Shown here: piece after piece, positions 56,857-64,000 of the stretch
Position numbering within the stretch: position 1 is the first letter of the stretch
Layout of the letters: every line of letters begins with the position of its first letter
DNA from: Methylobacterium aerolatum
GTDB lineage: Bacteria > Pseudomonadota > Alphaproteobacteria > Rhizobiales > Beijerinckiaceae
NCBI RefSeq assembly: GCF_022179085.1
Contig: NZ_BPQE01000011.1
Coordinates: 424,771 to 488,770, forward strand
Direction: 5' to 3'
Length of the DNA stretch: 64,000 nt
Made by a program: the position numbers and the translations under genes
The notes under the pieces: model-generated
Seen by the model: the letters and a program-made list of their open reading frames with translations, nothing else
Told to the model about the DNA's origin: nothing
The model's database searches: none

Positions 56857-58658
56857 GGGATTGCCCCGGTTTGGTGGCTCTTGCTCACTTTGCGTGGCTC
56901 AGATGGCGAGGATCATGCGGCGTTGGAGGAGATCAAGACCCGCGCGTCCGTAGCTTTGTCGCTTGATCAGCTTCAGCCGGTTGATCTGGCCTTCTGCCTG
57001 GCCGCTGTTCCAGGGCTCGGTTAGGGCTGCCGTGACCGCGGCAGCGTCACTGTTTAGCCCCGAAGCAAAGGTCGCGAGGGCAGGAGCGCCGCAAGTATTG
57101 GCCTCCGTGATCCAAGCATCGAGATCCGCGGCGCGATCGTAGGTCGGGTCGGCCATCTTCATGAATCCGGAGGCGCGGACGAGGGCGGAGAACCGGCGCG
57201 CCAGATTGGCCACCACTTTTGCGGTTTCATCTTGCTCAACGTGGGTCACCACGGCGGCGGCCGCGGCATCCAAAGCTGAAGTCGGCTGGACGAGCAGCCA
57301 CGCGAGTTGCCGCGCGGTCGGCAGTCGGCTTCTCGCGGCAGGCCGATCCAGCATGGCAAGTGTCTTTTGCTGGGGCTTGCGGCCTGACCGGATCGGTTTC
57401 GTCCGAAGCCCTGCGACGAAGCGGTGCACCTGTCGACTCGTGCCGGGGTATCCGCGTTCCCGGATCTCACGCCATAGGGCCATGGCATTTTCGCACCCCT
57501 CGCCGATCCGCCTGACGAGATAACTCACGTGTGGATCGAGGAGGCTTGGGCCGGCTCCGTGGGGCAACCGGGCGGGGAAGGTATCGGCGGCAGCGTATTT
57601 CCGGACGGTTGCGCGGGCGAGCCCCATGACGCGGGCGATCCCGAACAGCGTCTCGCCGCCCGCATGTCGATGCCGCACCTCATCGTATATGGCCCGCCAT
57701 CGCGTCCGGCTCTCCGCTCCCGCGTCAAGCTCCGGCATGCTGCGTGGGAAGGCGTGATCGCGTCGAGGCGGACGATCCATCGATCCGGGCACGGGCGGTA
57801 AGCACCTGAGCCGGGCGTGAGAGCTATGGAGCCATCGTTCGACGGCCTGACGAATGTTAGCGAGGAGATGCCATCGATCGGCGACCTGCAGCGCCCGGGG
57901 GGCGCCGAGGGTGACGCCTCGGGCATATTCGGTCGCGCGGTCCCGGGCGACGACCCGGATATCCGGCTTCCCTTCGAGCCAACCTGCCAGCGTCGTCGCG
58001 GTGCGGTCGGGGAGGAGATCGATCACGCGATGGCGGTCCAGATCCACCACGATCGTGCCGTAGCGGTAGCTTTTCTTCATCGCCCAATCATCGACGCCGA
58101 TGCGAATAGGTGACGGTGCATCAGCCATCGGCATGGCCCTGATGAGCCGCAGCACGGTTGCGCGGCTCGCCGGCATTCTCAAGTGTGTCAGCAAACGGGC
58201 GCCGCCTGCGCCGCCACAGGCGATGCCAACCCGCCCCTGCGCTTCGGCCAGCCGGCGTGTGCGGCGCGCACGAGGACGGAGGAACTGGGGCGGCGCCTCC
58301 GCGGAGGTGCGGCGGTCGCAGGAGGGATTGCAGCAGTAGAAGCGTCGAACTTCTATGCGCAGCACCGTTCGTGACGCCGACAAAGGTAGGTCGGAGGGAT
58401 GGCGGTGATAGCGGCTGTGGATGGATCGGCTTGTCCTGCCGCAATCAGGACACCGAGCGCTCGCTCCGCGCTGCCGCATTTGGACGATGAGGACGTCTGG
58501 ATCCTGTTCGACGACGCGCTCGATGTGGCACCCGGGGATGTCGAAGGGAACGTGCATACCCTCCACGGTGGGGAGGTCCGTTTCGGCGATCACCGCCCCG
58601 AGTCAATCCGTCGCCGTCCACGCAAAGCGAGCAAGAGCCACCGAACCGGGGCAATCCC
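56857..58658 (-). mobile_element. ISL3-family insertion sequence (about 1.8 kb)
   Basis: Terminal inverted repeats of 41 bp lie at 56857-56897 and 58618-58658 (outer ends GGGATTGCCCCGGTT) with 2 mismatches. They bracket a single transposase gene. On the right the element interrupts an IS5 transposase gene; on the left it borders an IS66 remnant. No 8-bp target duplication is visible, so one flank was lost or rearranged after insertion. Confidence 0.88.
56899..58593 (-). CDS. ISL3-family transposase
   Basis: The 564-aa protein has the N-terminal zinc finger (CPDCGRTSRSIHSRYHRH, then FYCCNPSCDRRT), the DDE catalytic region beginning at IRIGVDDWAMKKSYRYGTI, a helix-turn-helix insert (GIARVMGLARATVRKYAA) and the end LTEPWNSGQAEGQINRLKL with catalytic Glu. 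It appears full-length and uninterrupted. The stop lies just inside the left inverted repeat. Confidence 0.93.
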   Translation of the reverse strand: MIAETDLPTVEGMHVPFDIPGCHIERVVEQDPDVLIVQMRQRGASARCPDCGRTSRSIHSRYHRHPSDLPLSASRTVLRIEVRRFYCCNPSCDRRTSAEAPPQFLRPRARRTRRLAEAQGRVGIACGGAGGARLLTHLRMPASRATVLRLIRAMPMADAPSPIRIGVDDWAMKKSYRYGTIVVDLDRHRVIDLLPDRTATTLAGWLEGKPDIRVVARDRATEYARGVTLGAPRALQVADRWHLLANIRQAVERWLHSSHARLRCLPPVPGSMDRPPRRDHAFPRSMPELDAGAESRTRWRAIYDEVRHRHAGGETLFGIARVMGLARATVRKYAAADTFPARLPHGAGPSLLDPHVSYLVRRIGEGCENAMALWREIRERGYPGTSRQVHRFVAGLRTKPIRSGRKPQQKTLAMLDRPAARSRLPTARQLAWLLVQPTSALDAAAAAVVTHVEQDETAKVVANLARRFSALVRASGFMKMADPTYDRAADLDAWITEANTCGAPALATFASGLNSDAAAVTAALTEPWNSGQAEGQINRLKLIKRQSYGRAGLDLLQRRMILAI

Positions 58659-59171
58659 AGCCCTTGTCCGCCAGCACGATGCGGCAGGCCGGCAGGCGTT
58701 CGAGCAGCAGCGCGCCCGCCTTGCAGTCGGCGGCCTGTCCGCCGGTCAGCAGGAAGGCAAGCGGGCGGCAGAAGCGGTCGGTGAGGGCATGGATCTTGGT
58801 CGTGCGCCCGCCCCGCGAGCGACCGATAGCTTGGCTCTGCTCCCCCCCTTGCCCCCTGCGGCGCAGCGGTGGGCCTTCACGGCGGTGGAGTCGATCAGCA
58901 CCTGAGAGGGCGGCCCACCGGCTTTGGCGAGGGTCTCGAACAGCTCGACCCAAATCCCCTTGGCTGCCCAGCGCACGAAGCGATTGTAGAGGGTCTTCTT
59001 CGGACCGTAGATCTCGCGCGGCGCGTCCGTCCAGCGCCCTCCAGATCTAAGCACGTGGACGATGCCGCTGATCACGCGCCGGTCGTCCACGCGCTCCTTG
59101 CCCCGCGTGTCATTCGGCAGAAGCGGTGCGATCCTCGCAAACTGCTCGTCCGTCAGCCAGAAATGATCCAT
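58659..59171 (-). pseudogene. IS5-family transposase truncated at the ISL3 element
   Basis: The minus strand starts MDHFWLTDEQFARIAPLLPN and runs in one frame to AVKAHRCAAGGKGG, then continues in a second frame as EQSQAIGRSRGGRTTKIHAL to IVLADKGWD, where the ISL3 end cuts it. The frame change falls at a C6/G6 run and may be the programmed shift of two-ORF IS5 elements. The C-terminal part is not found on the other side of ISL3. Confidence 0.85.
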
Positions 59172-59274
59172 CGGCCCCTCCGTAGGAGCCGTGAATCACA
59201 CCCCAGCCATCCGCGCCACCGTTATGGGTCCGGACCCTTGAATTACTCCTATGACCTCAGCCTCAATGGGCCGG

Positions 59275-59527
59275 TTCACAAGGCGGCCTTCGCCGGATGC
59301 GTACGCGGCTATCGCCGAGGCGGCCGCACGCCAGACGATGCGCTATGTGGCGCTCAAGTCCGAGGCGCAGCTCGACGTACAGACCCAGCACCAGGTGCGC
59401 GATCAGCTCGCTCGGGCAATGGCCGCGCGCGCTGCTGGCGCGGTCGCACGTCAATACGGCGGTGGTCGCCCTGGCGGCCAAGATGGCGCGCATCGTCTGG
59501 GCGCTGCCGCGCGACGGGCCCGTCTAG
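59275..59527 (+). pseudogene. IS110-family transposase remnant
   Basis: AYAAIAEAAARQTMRYVALK and the following QHQVRDQLARA match the middle of IS110 transposases. The sequence then jumps, in another frame, to VNTAVVALAAKMARIVWAL, the IS110 C-terminus. The part between is deleted, so it is a decayed copy. Confidence 0.8.
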
Positions 59528-59772
59528 GAGCCGGCGGCCGTGGCTGCCTGATCCTAGTTCGGCCAACGCGGACGCGCCGGCCTTCCGATGTCTGCGAACG
59601 GTGAGAGGAAGATGACCTGACGGTCGCCCGGTATTCTAGAAGCCCCTCCGCAAAAACGGCGCTCGACGCCGACCCCTTTACAAGGCCCAGGACGAACGGA
59701 TCTCCGTCTTGGCTCACGGCTCGGCGATAGGCCGGACCGTTTGTGCAGACTGCACAGACCAGCGGATCTGAG

Positions 59773-60085
59773 CTACTTGCGGACGGGGCGAGCCATACTT
59801 TTAGCGGCGATGGAGGCACTTTCGAGGGAAGCTCGCCTGAAGTCCATCCCGCTCTGGCGGCCGAGCCAGTCGAGAAGCGCGCGGTCCCGCCGGTCCCACA
59901 CTCCGGCCCTCTGCCAATCCCGCAGACGCCGCCAGCCCGTCATCCCCGTGCCGCAGCCCCTCTCCCAGGGCAGCAACTCCCAGGGCGTGCCTGAGCGCAG
60001 CACAACCAAGACCCCGTTAGCGCCGCGCGGTCGGAGGTTCGGGGCCGACCGCCCTTCGGCTTGGCTCGCTCAGCCGTCACAGCGG
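59773..60085 (-). pseudogene. second IS5-family transposase remnant
   Basis: The minus strand shows KPKGGRPRTSDRAALTG (near 60070), then after a small frameshift VVLRSGTPWELLPWERGCG and TGWRRLRDWQRAGVW, an IS5 group distinct from the copy at 58659. It ends abruptly after SASIAAKSMARPVRK. Confidence 0.8.
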
Positions 60086-60416
60086 TGCGATCTCGGGCTA
60101 CAGGTCACCGGGAAATAGCGGTTTTGCAATCCCCGCTCGACGTAACAAAAACATTTTTGAGAGTAGGTATTAAGCTAAGTACAAATTTGCGTACCATTGC
60201 ACGGCCATCTACCGGTTCTCCGCAGCTATCGTCCGCCTAATCAATAGTGGCAATCGCCTTAATCTAAGGCCTACTCGTGGAATGAGCCGAACGACCCGAC
60301 ATATTCGAATGGGCGCAGTGACGCCTTCGATGACCCAAAATAGGCTTGATCGGAGCCAACGCCATATGCGAAGTTGAAGACGAAGAGATATGTGACGACA
60401 AGAAAAGGAACACGCC
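60086..60416. other. non-coding junction between IS remnants and the AT-rich gene set
   Basis: No gene is seen. GC content drops across this stretch; it should hold the promoter of the GT25 gene. No clear terminator or repeat was found. Confidence 0.45.
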
Positions 60417-61574
60417 GTGCACGATCTATTCAAGTTGGTAACGTACCATGGTTCTTCTGTGTACTATGATCCGCTTCAGGAGCGCCTGTATCACAAAGTT
60501 CGAGGCAATGTTCCGCAAAATGTGCTGGTAAGAGTACGTAATGACATTGGTAAAATGGTGATCATAACGGAGGGCGGTACAATCACCGGGGAACTATCTT
60601 TTCAAGGCATTGACGGGCGAGCTAGAGTGGTATCATCAGGATCCGGATCCGAACTAACAATGGTCGATTCACAAGGAGGCAAAATCACAGTACGTCTTGG
60701 CAGATATTTCTTATCCGCGGATGATGATGGCTTGATCAGAGTTGACCGAGATTGGTGCAGAGAACACGAACATTTTGTCACTTTTCCCTCTGATGTCAAA
60801 TCTATACTAAATAAAACAGTAACAGAAAAAGTTTCGAGCATCATCGGCCCCATTTACGTGATCAATTTGGAAAAGAGCTCAGAAAGAATGAGGGATTTTT
60901 CAATTAATAACAGTCATATCACGAATTTCTCCACTTTTAGAGCGGTAGATGGAAACTTACTTTCTCGCGAGAATCTGGAGGCTGATCAATTGATAACGGC
61001 TGACTTGGAGTATGGGCCCGGAACGCTTGGTTGTGCGCTGTCGCACGTTGAGTTATGGAAAAAATGTGTGAGGGAAGATAAACCTATTACGATAGCCGAA
61101 GACGACGTGCTTATATCTCGATATTTCGAAGAAAATGCCCACCGCTTATTAGCCGAATACGAAGGGCAATGGGACATTATTTTTTGGGGATTCAATTTCG
61201 AGAAATGCTTCCTGTGGCTCGATTTCGAGTTTTCCGGGGCGAAAGTTCAATTTATGGATTATAACGTAGCGCCCGATCATCGAAGGTTTCTACAATTATC
61301 GAAATTTGACTCCCAATTGCTGCGCGTTTCACGGCTCCTTGGCCTATATTGTTACACAGTAAGCCCAATGGCTGCGCGTGCCCTCCTTGAAAAATGCTTG
61401 CCCTTACGGCGTCGAGTGGTCTGGCTTCCTGGTACAAAGGAATTCTGGCCAGATCACGGAATTGATGTAGCAATGTGTGAAGTTTATCAATCGCTTAAAA
61501 CTTTCGCTGCAGTGCCACCGCTGGTTCTGAGCGATCACACCGTCTCTGACCGAGAGGGTATTGATTATGTCTAG
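60417..61574 (+). CDS. GT25-family glycosyltransferase with an unrecognised N-terminal domain
   Basis: The 385-aa protein has two parts. Residues ~1-135 form a beta-rich unit (SSVYYDPLQERLYHKV, GKITVRLGRYFLSADDDG) that I cannot assign; a trefoil-like fold is a guess. Residues ~140-385 are a GT25 domain: IYVINLEKSSERM, GTLGCALSHVELWKKCV, the EDD motif in ITIAEDDVLIS and the C-terminal WPDHGIDVAM. GT25 enzymes add galactose and similar sugars to LPS. GTG at 60417 follows AAAAGGA. The gene is far more AT-rich than the core. Confidence 0.85.
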   Translation: MHDLFKLVTYHGSSVYYDPLQERLYHKVRGNVPQNVLVRVRNDIGKMVIITEGGTITGELSFQGIDGRARVVSSGSGSELTMVDSQGGKITVRLGRYFLSADDDGLIRVDRDWCREHEHFVTFPSDVKSILNKTVTEKVSSIIGPIYVINLEKSSERMRDFSINNSHITNFSTFRAVDGNLLSRENLEADQLITADLEYGPGTLGCALSHVELWKKCVREDKPITIAEDDVLISRYFEENAHRLLAEYEGQWDIIFWGFNFEKCFLWLDFEFSGAKVQFMDYNVAPDHRRFLQLSKFDSQLLRVSRLLGLYCYTVSPMAARALLEKCLPLRRRVVWLPGTKEFWPDHGIDVAMCEVYQSLKTFAAVPPLVLSDHTVSDREGIDYV

Positions 61575-61846
61575 CGATACTATTTAAGAAAGAAATACCG
61601 CTTGGCGGATATTTGCGGTTTAAATGTCTAATTACTGGCGACGCGAGCAACCGGAAAATCAAAATGATGAGACGGCGCACGATCCTTAGTTCTCCGTCGA
61701 AATTTTTATACGAACTACTTAATGTAAATAATTATCGTCGTAAAATTTTTTAATACATAGAAATGAGATTTTATCAATATATTGTTTTATCTTGCTAATG
61801 AAAGTTAGCTATATCATCGATGTGAAATTGGGGATCCGTACTTGGT

Positions 61847-61987
61847 ATGTTTGTGAGCGCACCCGAAGGAGCAAAATTCGACCAGATCAACGTCGATAAA
61901 GTTCATTTCGTAGTGGCGTGGCCACGGAGAAAGAGGTTTTGTCTCGCTAACAACCTTACGTCGCTAAGTACGGCATTGTCAGGATGA
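61847..61987 (+). CDS. 46-aa unknown ORF upstream of the methyltransferase
   Basis: ATG 61847 opens a short frame (MFVSAPEGAKFDQINVDKVH, then FVVAWPRRKRF) ending at TGA 61985-61987. It has no clear ribosome site and could be the remnant of a longer gene. The 272 bp between it and the GT25 stop show no gene. Confidence 0.3.
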   Translation: MFVSAPEGAKFDQINVDKVHFVVAWPRRKRFCLANNLTSLSTALSG

Positions 61988-62109
61988 TCGTGAACTGTGT
62001 GCCAGCGTATAACGGAACTTGCACTTGTAAGCAAAAGCGCTCCGAACAAAATCTTTTAATATCTCAATTCAGCTGTGATATAGCCAACATTGACGAAAGG
62101 AACATCGAG

Positions 62110-62646
62110 ATGCCTACGAGCTATATTCAGAATGTTCTTCCTATCATGTATTATTTACAAAGGATTAGACCAACATCGGTGTTAGATGTCGGGACAGGAT
62201 ATGGAAAATTTGCCTTTCTACTTCGTGAATATATAGACGATTTTAAGTGGAACATCAAAATTGACGGTGTCGAGGCTTGGCCACGATACTTCAAGAAAAG
62301 CAGGACAGATTATCTATATGATACATTATATAAAACTAATTTTCTGTCGGCACCACTGACAGATCAATATGATATAATACTTATGATTGATGTTCTCGAG
62401 CATTTTAATGATGCGGATGCTAACCTCGCTCTAAAGAAAGCTGCTGCTTATAGTAAAAGAATATTAATTTCCGTTCCTCTCGGCTTCGAACAGGGCGCCG
62501 TTGGAGGAAATGAATTTGAGCGACACCAAAGTGAGTGGCCGCTTGCACGTATTGAGCAAGCAGTTCAGCCATATGAGACCATTCAGCTGTTCGGCGGAAC
62601 AGGGGATAGTGTGATTGCGGTTGCATACCATGAGTCAGTTCGTTGA
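62110..62646 (+). CDS. class I SAM-dependent methyltransferase
   Basis: The 178-aa protein has motif I SVLDVGTGYGKFAFLLREY and the DIILMIDVLEHF motif of small class I methyltransferases; the SYIQNVLPIMYYLQRIRP start is typical of members found in polysaccharide or sugar gene sets. ATG at 62110 (AAAGGA 8 nt upstream) is preferred over the in-frame ATG at 61984, whose extra 42 residues are Cys-rich and unlike the family. Acceptor unknown. Confidence 0.82.
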   Translation: MPTSYIQNVLPIMYYLQRIRPTSVLDVGTGYGKFAFLLREYIDDFKWNIKIDGVEAWPRYFKKSRTDYLYDTLYKTNFLSAPLTDQYDIILMIDVLEHFNDADANLALKKAAAYSKRILISVPLGFEQGAVGGNEFERHQSEWPLARIEQAVQPYETIQLFGGTGDSVIAVAYHESVR

Positions 62647-62804
62647 CCGATCGGTGGCGGCCAACATTTTGTCCGACACGGAAAGGCATGCGGCAGACGA
62701 GTCTATGATTAACGCTCAATCAGCGTTACTAGTCAGAAACTCCATCCTATTCCGACGTCAATCCCTAACCTAATCCGAGTATTGGTAGTTTGCCATTACA
62801 GGTC

Positions 62805-63731
62805 ATGAAAAAAGCAAATGGAACAACAATGGCAAGCTTTCGTGAGCGTGTTGTAGACAGATGCTTTCAACCACTCGTAAGCCGAAGGTGCTTTGTTCAA
62901 GCGGCGCTCGGCATGATTTTTCTGTCTGCGTCCCGCGCGGTTGAAGGAAAATCTGTTATGACCATGATTAACGCCCCGCTCGAGTTTACAGGAAATTGGC
63001 GCAACTCAAATTTGGCCGATATCACCGCTGTGGTCTCTCGCATGCGCGAGGCATGTTTGTCGGATCTTATTATACGCTCTGACCAGCAGCCTGAGAGAAT
63101 ACGCGTTGACGATCATGAATCGGGCTCCCCCGCAATATGGTTGCACAGCGAGCCGGCTACCACAGCGTGGATCATTGTTGATGTCGGAACGAGAGACTGG
63201 TGCAAGCTCGCCTACCAATTCGGGCACGAGCTCGGACACGTCGTGGCAAATAGCTGGAGCAGGACATCCCATCCTGGAGGACCTTCTCAGTGGCTTGAGG
63301 AAGCGCTCGTCGAAGCATTTGCATTGCGTGGTCTGCGGCGGCTAGCAAACGGCTGGAGGGTACGTCCGCCTTTCCCCAATGACAGTCAATATGCAGCGGC
63401 GATTCTACAATATCGCGATCACATGCTCCAACCTGACTTGAAAATAGCACAGGATCAGCAGATCGCTATCGACATGCGCAAGTGGTTCAGGGCTGAACGG
63501 GAAAACCTTGCATCACACCCCGGGGTAGACGTGGCCCGCGCTGCCGTCCCCGCCGTGCTCGCCCTCTACGAGGAAAATGCTCAACTAGTAGAGGACCTGA
63601 GCGCCATGAATCGTTGGGCGGAGCGGACCCACTTGGAATTGGAAGTCTACCTCGAGCGTTGGGAGGCAAGCTGCCTCAACGTCGGCTCTACGGGCAATTT
63701 GCCTCGTAAACTGCGAAGTTTGCTCATTTAA
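62805..63731 (+). CDS. exported HExxH metallopeptidase-like protein
   Basis: The 308-aa protein has an N-terminal hydrophobic segment (FVQAALGMIFLSASRAVEG) suggesting export. The zinc site is HELGH (H141-H145) in YQFGHELGHVVAN, with a downstream WLEEALVEAFALRG that offers the third, glutamate ligand (E165/E166/E170), as in gluzincins. The C-terminal part is helical. Start at ATG 62805; ATG 62829 is possible. AT-rich like its neighbours. Substrate unknown. Confidence 0.72.
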   Translation: MKKANGTTMASFRERVVDRCFQPLVSRRCFVQAALGMIFLSASRAVEGKSVMTMINAPLEFTGNWRNSNLADITAVVSRMREACLSDLIIRSDQQPERIRVDDHESGSPAIWLHSEPATTAWIIVDVGTRDWCKLAYQFGHELGHVVANSWSRTSHPGGPSQWLEEALVEAFALRGLRRLANGWRVRPPFPNDSQYAAAILQYRDHMLQPDLKIAQDQQIAIDMRKWFRAERENLASHPGVDVARAAVPAVLALYEENAQLVEDLSAMNRWAERTHLELEVYLERWEASCLNVGSTGNLPRKLRSLLI

Positions 63732-64000
63732 ATTGGGTAACAGTTGCCGTTACTTCATATTTTCATTCAATCAAAACAAAACGTTTCGTTAGGTTCGGGT
63801 ACTCGCCGGTACGCTTGAACGACTCCGCCGCGAGGTCATTACGTGGCAGCGAGCCAGTGTAACTGAGAGGCCCAACGCGGGACGGTGACACGTACTGCCC
63901 CCGGCACTCGAATGAGCACTATAGCAAAACGGGTTCGTACTTATTTCCCAACGTGCAATCACCAAGTCCGCTCTCTCCTCGTAAGCGCTGTCTGGGCGCC
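63732..64000. other. window end, no supported gene
   Basis: After the metallopeptidase the sequence returns to higher GC but shows no convincing frame, RNA or IS end up to the window edge. Confidence 0.45.

Noticed and set aside
61984-62109. Longer methyltransferase start at 61984
   Set aside because: The extra 42 residues are Cys-rich and unlike relatives, while ATG 62110 has an SD and the family N-terminus.
52295-64000. A complete prophage
   Set aside because: No capsid, terminase large subunit, portal, tail or integrase genes; only IS parts and small unknown genes.

Overview
The window is a 64-kb piece of a high-GC alphaproteobacterial chromosome. Gene content and order point to Rhizobiales, most likely Methylobacterium/Methylorubrum or a close relative. 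The main clues are the order twin-TM protein / cobalamin adenosyltransferase / etfB-etfA / 3-hydroxybutyryl-CoA dehydrogenase, the hsp20-DUF1150 pair, the DUF2852 protein, and long HPF next to ptsN. The genus is an inference; no rRNA or marker gene for methylotrophy is present.

Positions 1-52,060 are a conserved core. In order they hold: the 3' end of a fadB/fadJ-type gene; a LysR regulator divergent from an amino-acid-binding protein / threonine aldolase pair; a DEDDh exonuclease with a SWIM-type zinc motif; ligA; a phosphopantetheinyl transferase; tRNA-Pro(CGG); hpf-ptsN; a YdcF protein; ftsE-ftsX and a zinc-ribbon membrane protein; the etfBA-hbd group; a quinone oxidoreductase; upp; a TetR regulator; a periplasmic thioredoxin; two glycosyltransferases; thiC behind a TPP riboswitch; PBP1A; an adenylate cyclase; an orphan BrnA antitoxin; a TonB-ExbB-ExbD cluster; hsp20; infC with an AUU start; a MoeB/ThiF-type protein; and a GntR-controlled branched-chain-type ABC transporter (livG, livF, binding protein, livH, livM) ending in an acyl-CoA dehydrogenase. 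ETF from the etfBA operon is the natural electron acceptor for that dehydrogenase.

After a terminator near 52,147 the window becomes accessory. Positions 52,295-55,863 hold a compact set of small poorly known genes: an XRE-type regulator, two unknown proteins, an HNH nuclease frame fused without a stop to a second gene, a protein with the STGPRTPxGKA motif, a DUF5681-like protein and a 99-aa protein. Positions 55,987-60,085 are a graveyard of insertion sequences (IS5, IS66 and IS110 remnants) with one apparently intact 1.8-kb ISL3-family element lying against a broken IS5 copy.

Positions 60,400-63,740 are markedly AT-rich and therefore probably acquired. They encode a GT25 glycosyltransferase with an unrecognised N-terminal beta-rich region, a small SAM methyltransferase and an exported HExxH metallopeptidase. 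The best candidates for something new are the HNH cassette at 52.3-55.9 kb, the AT-rich surface-modification set, and the Walker-A-altered LivF in the GntR-controlled transporter operon.
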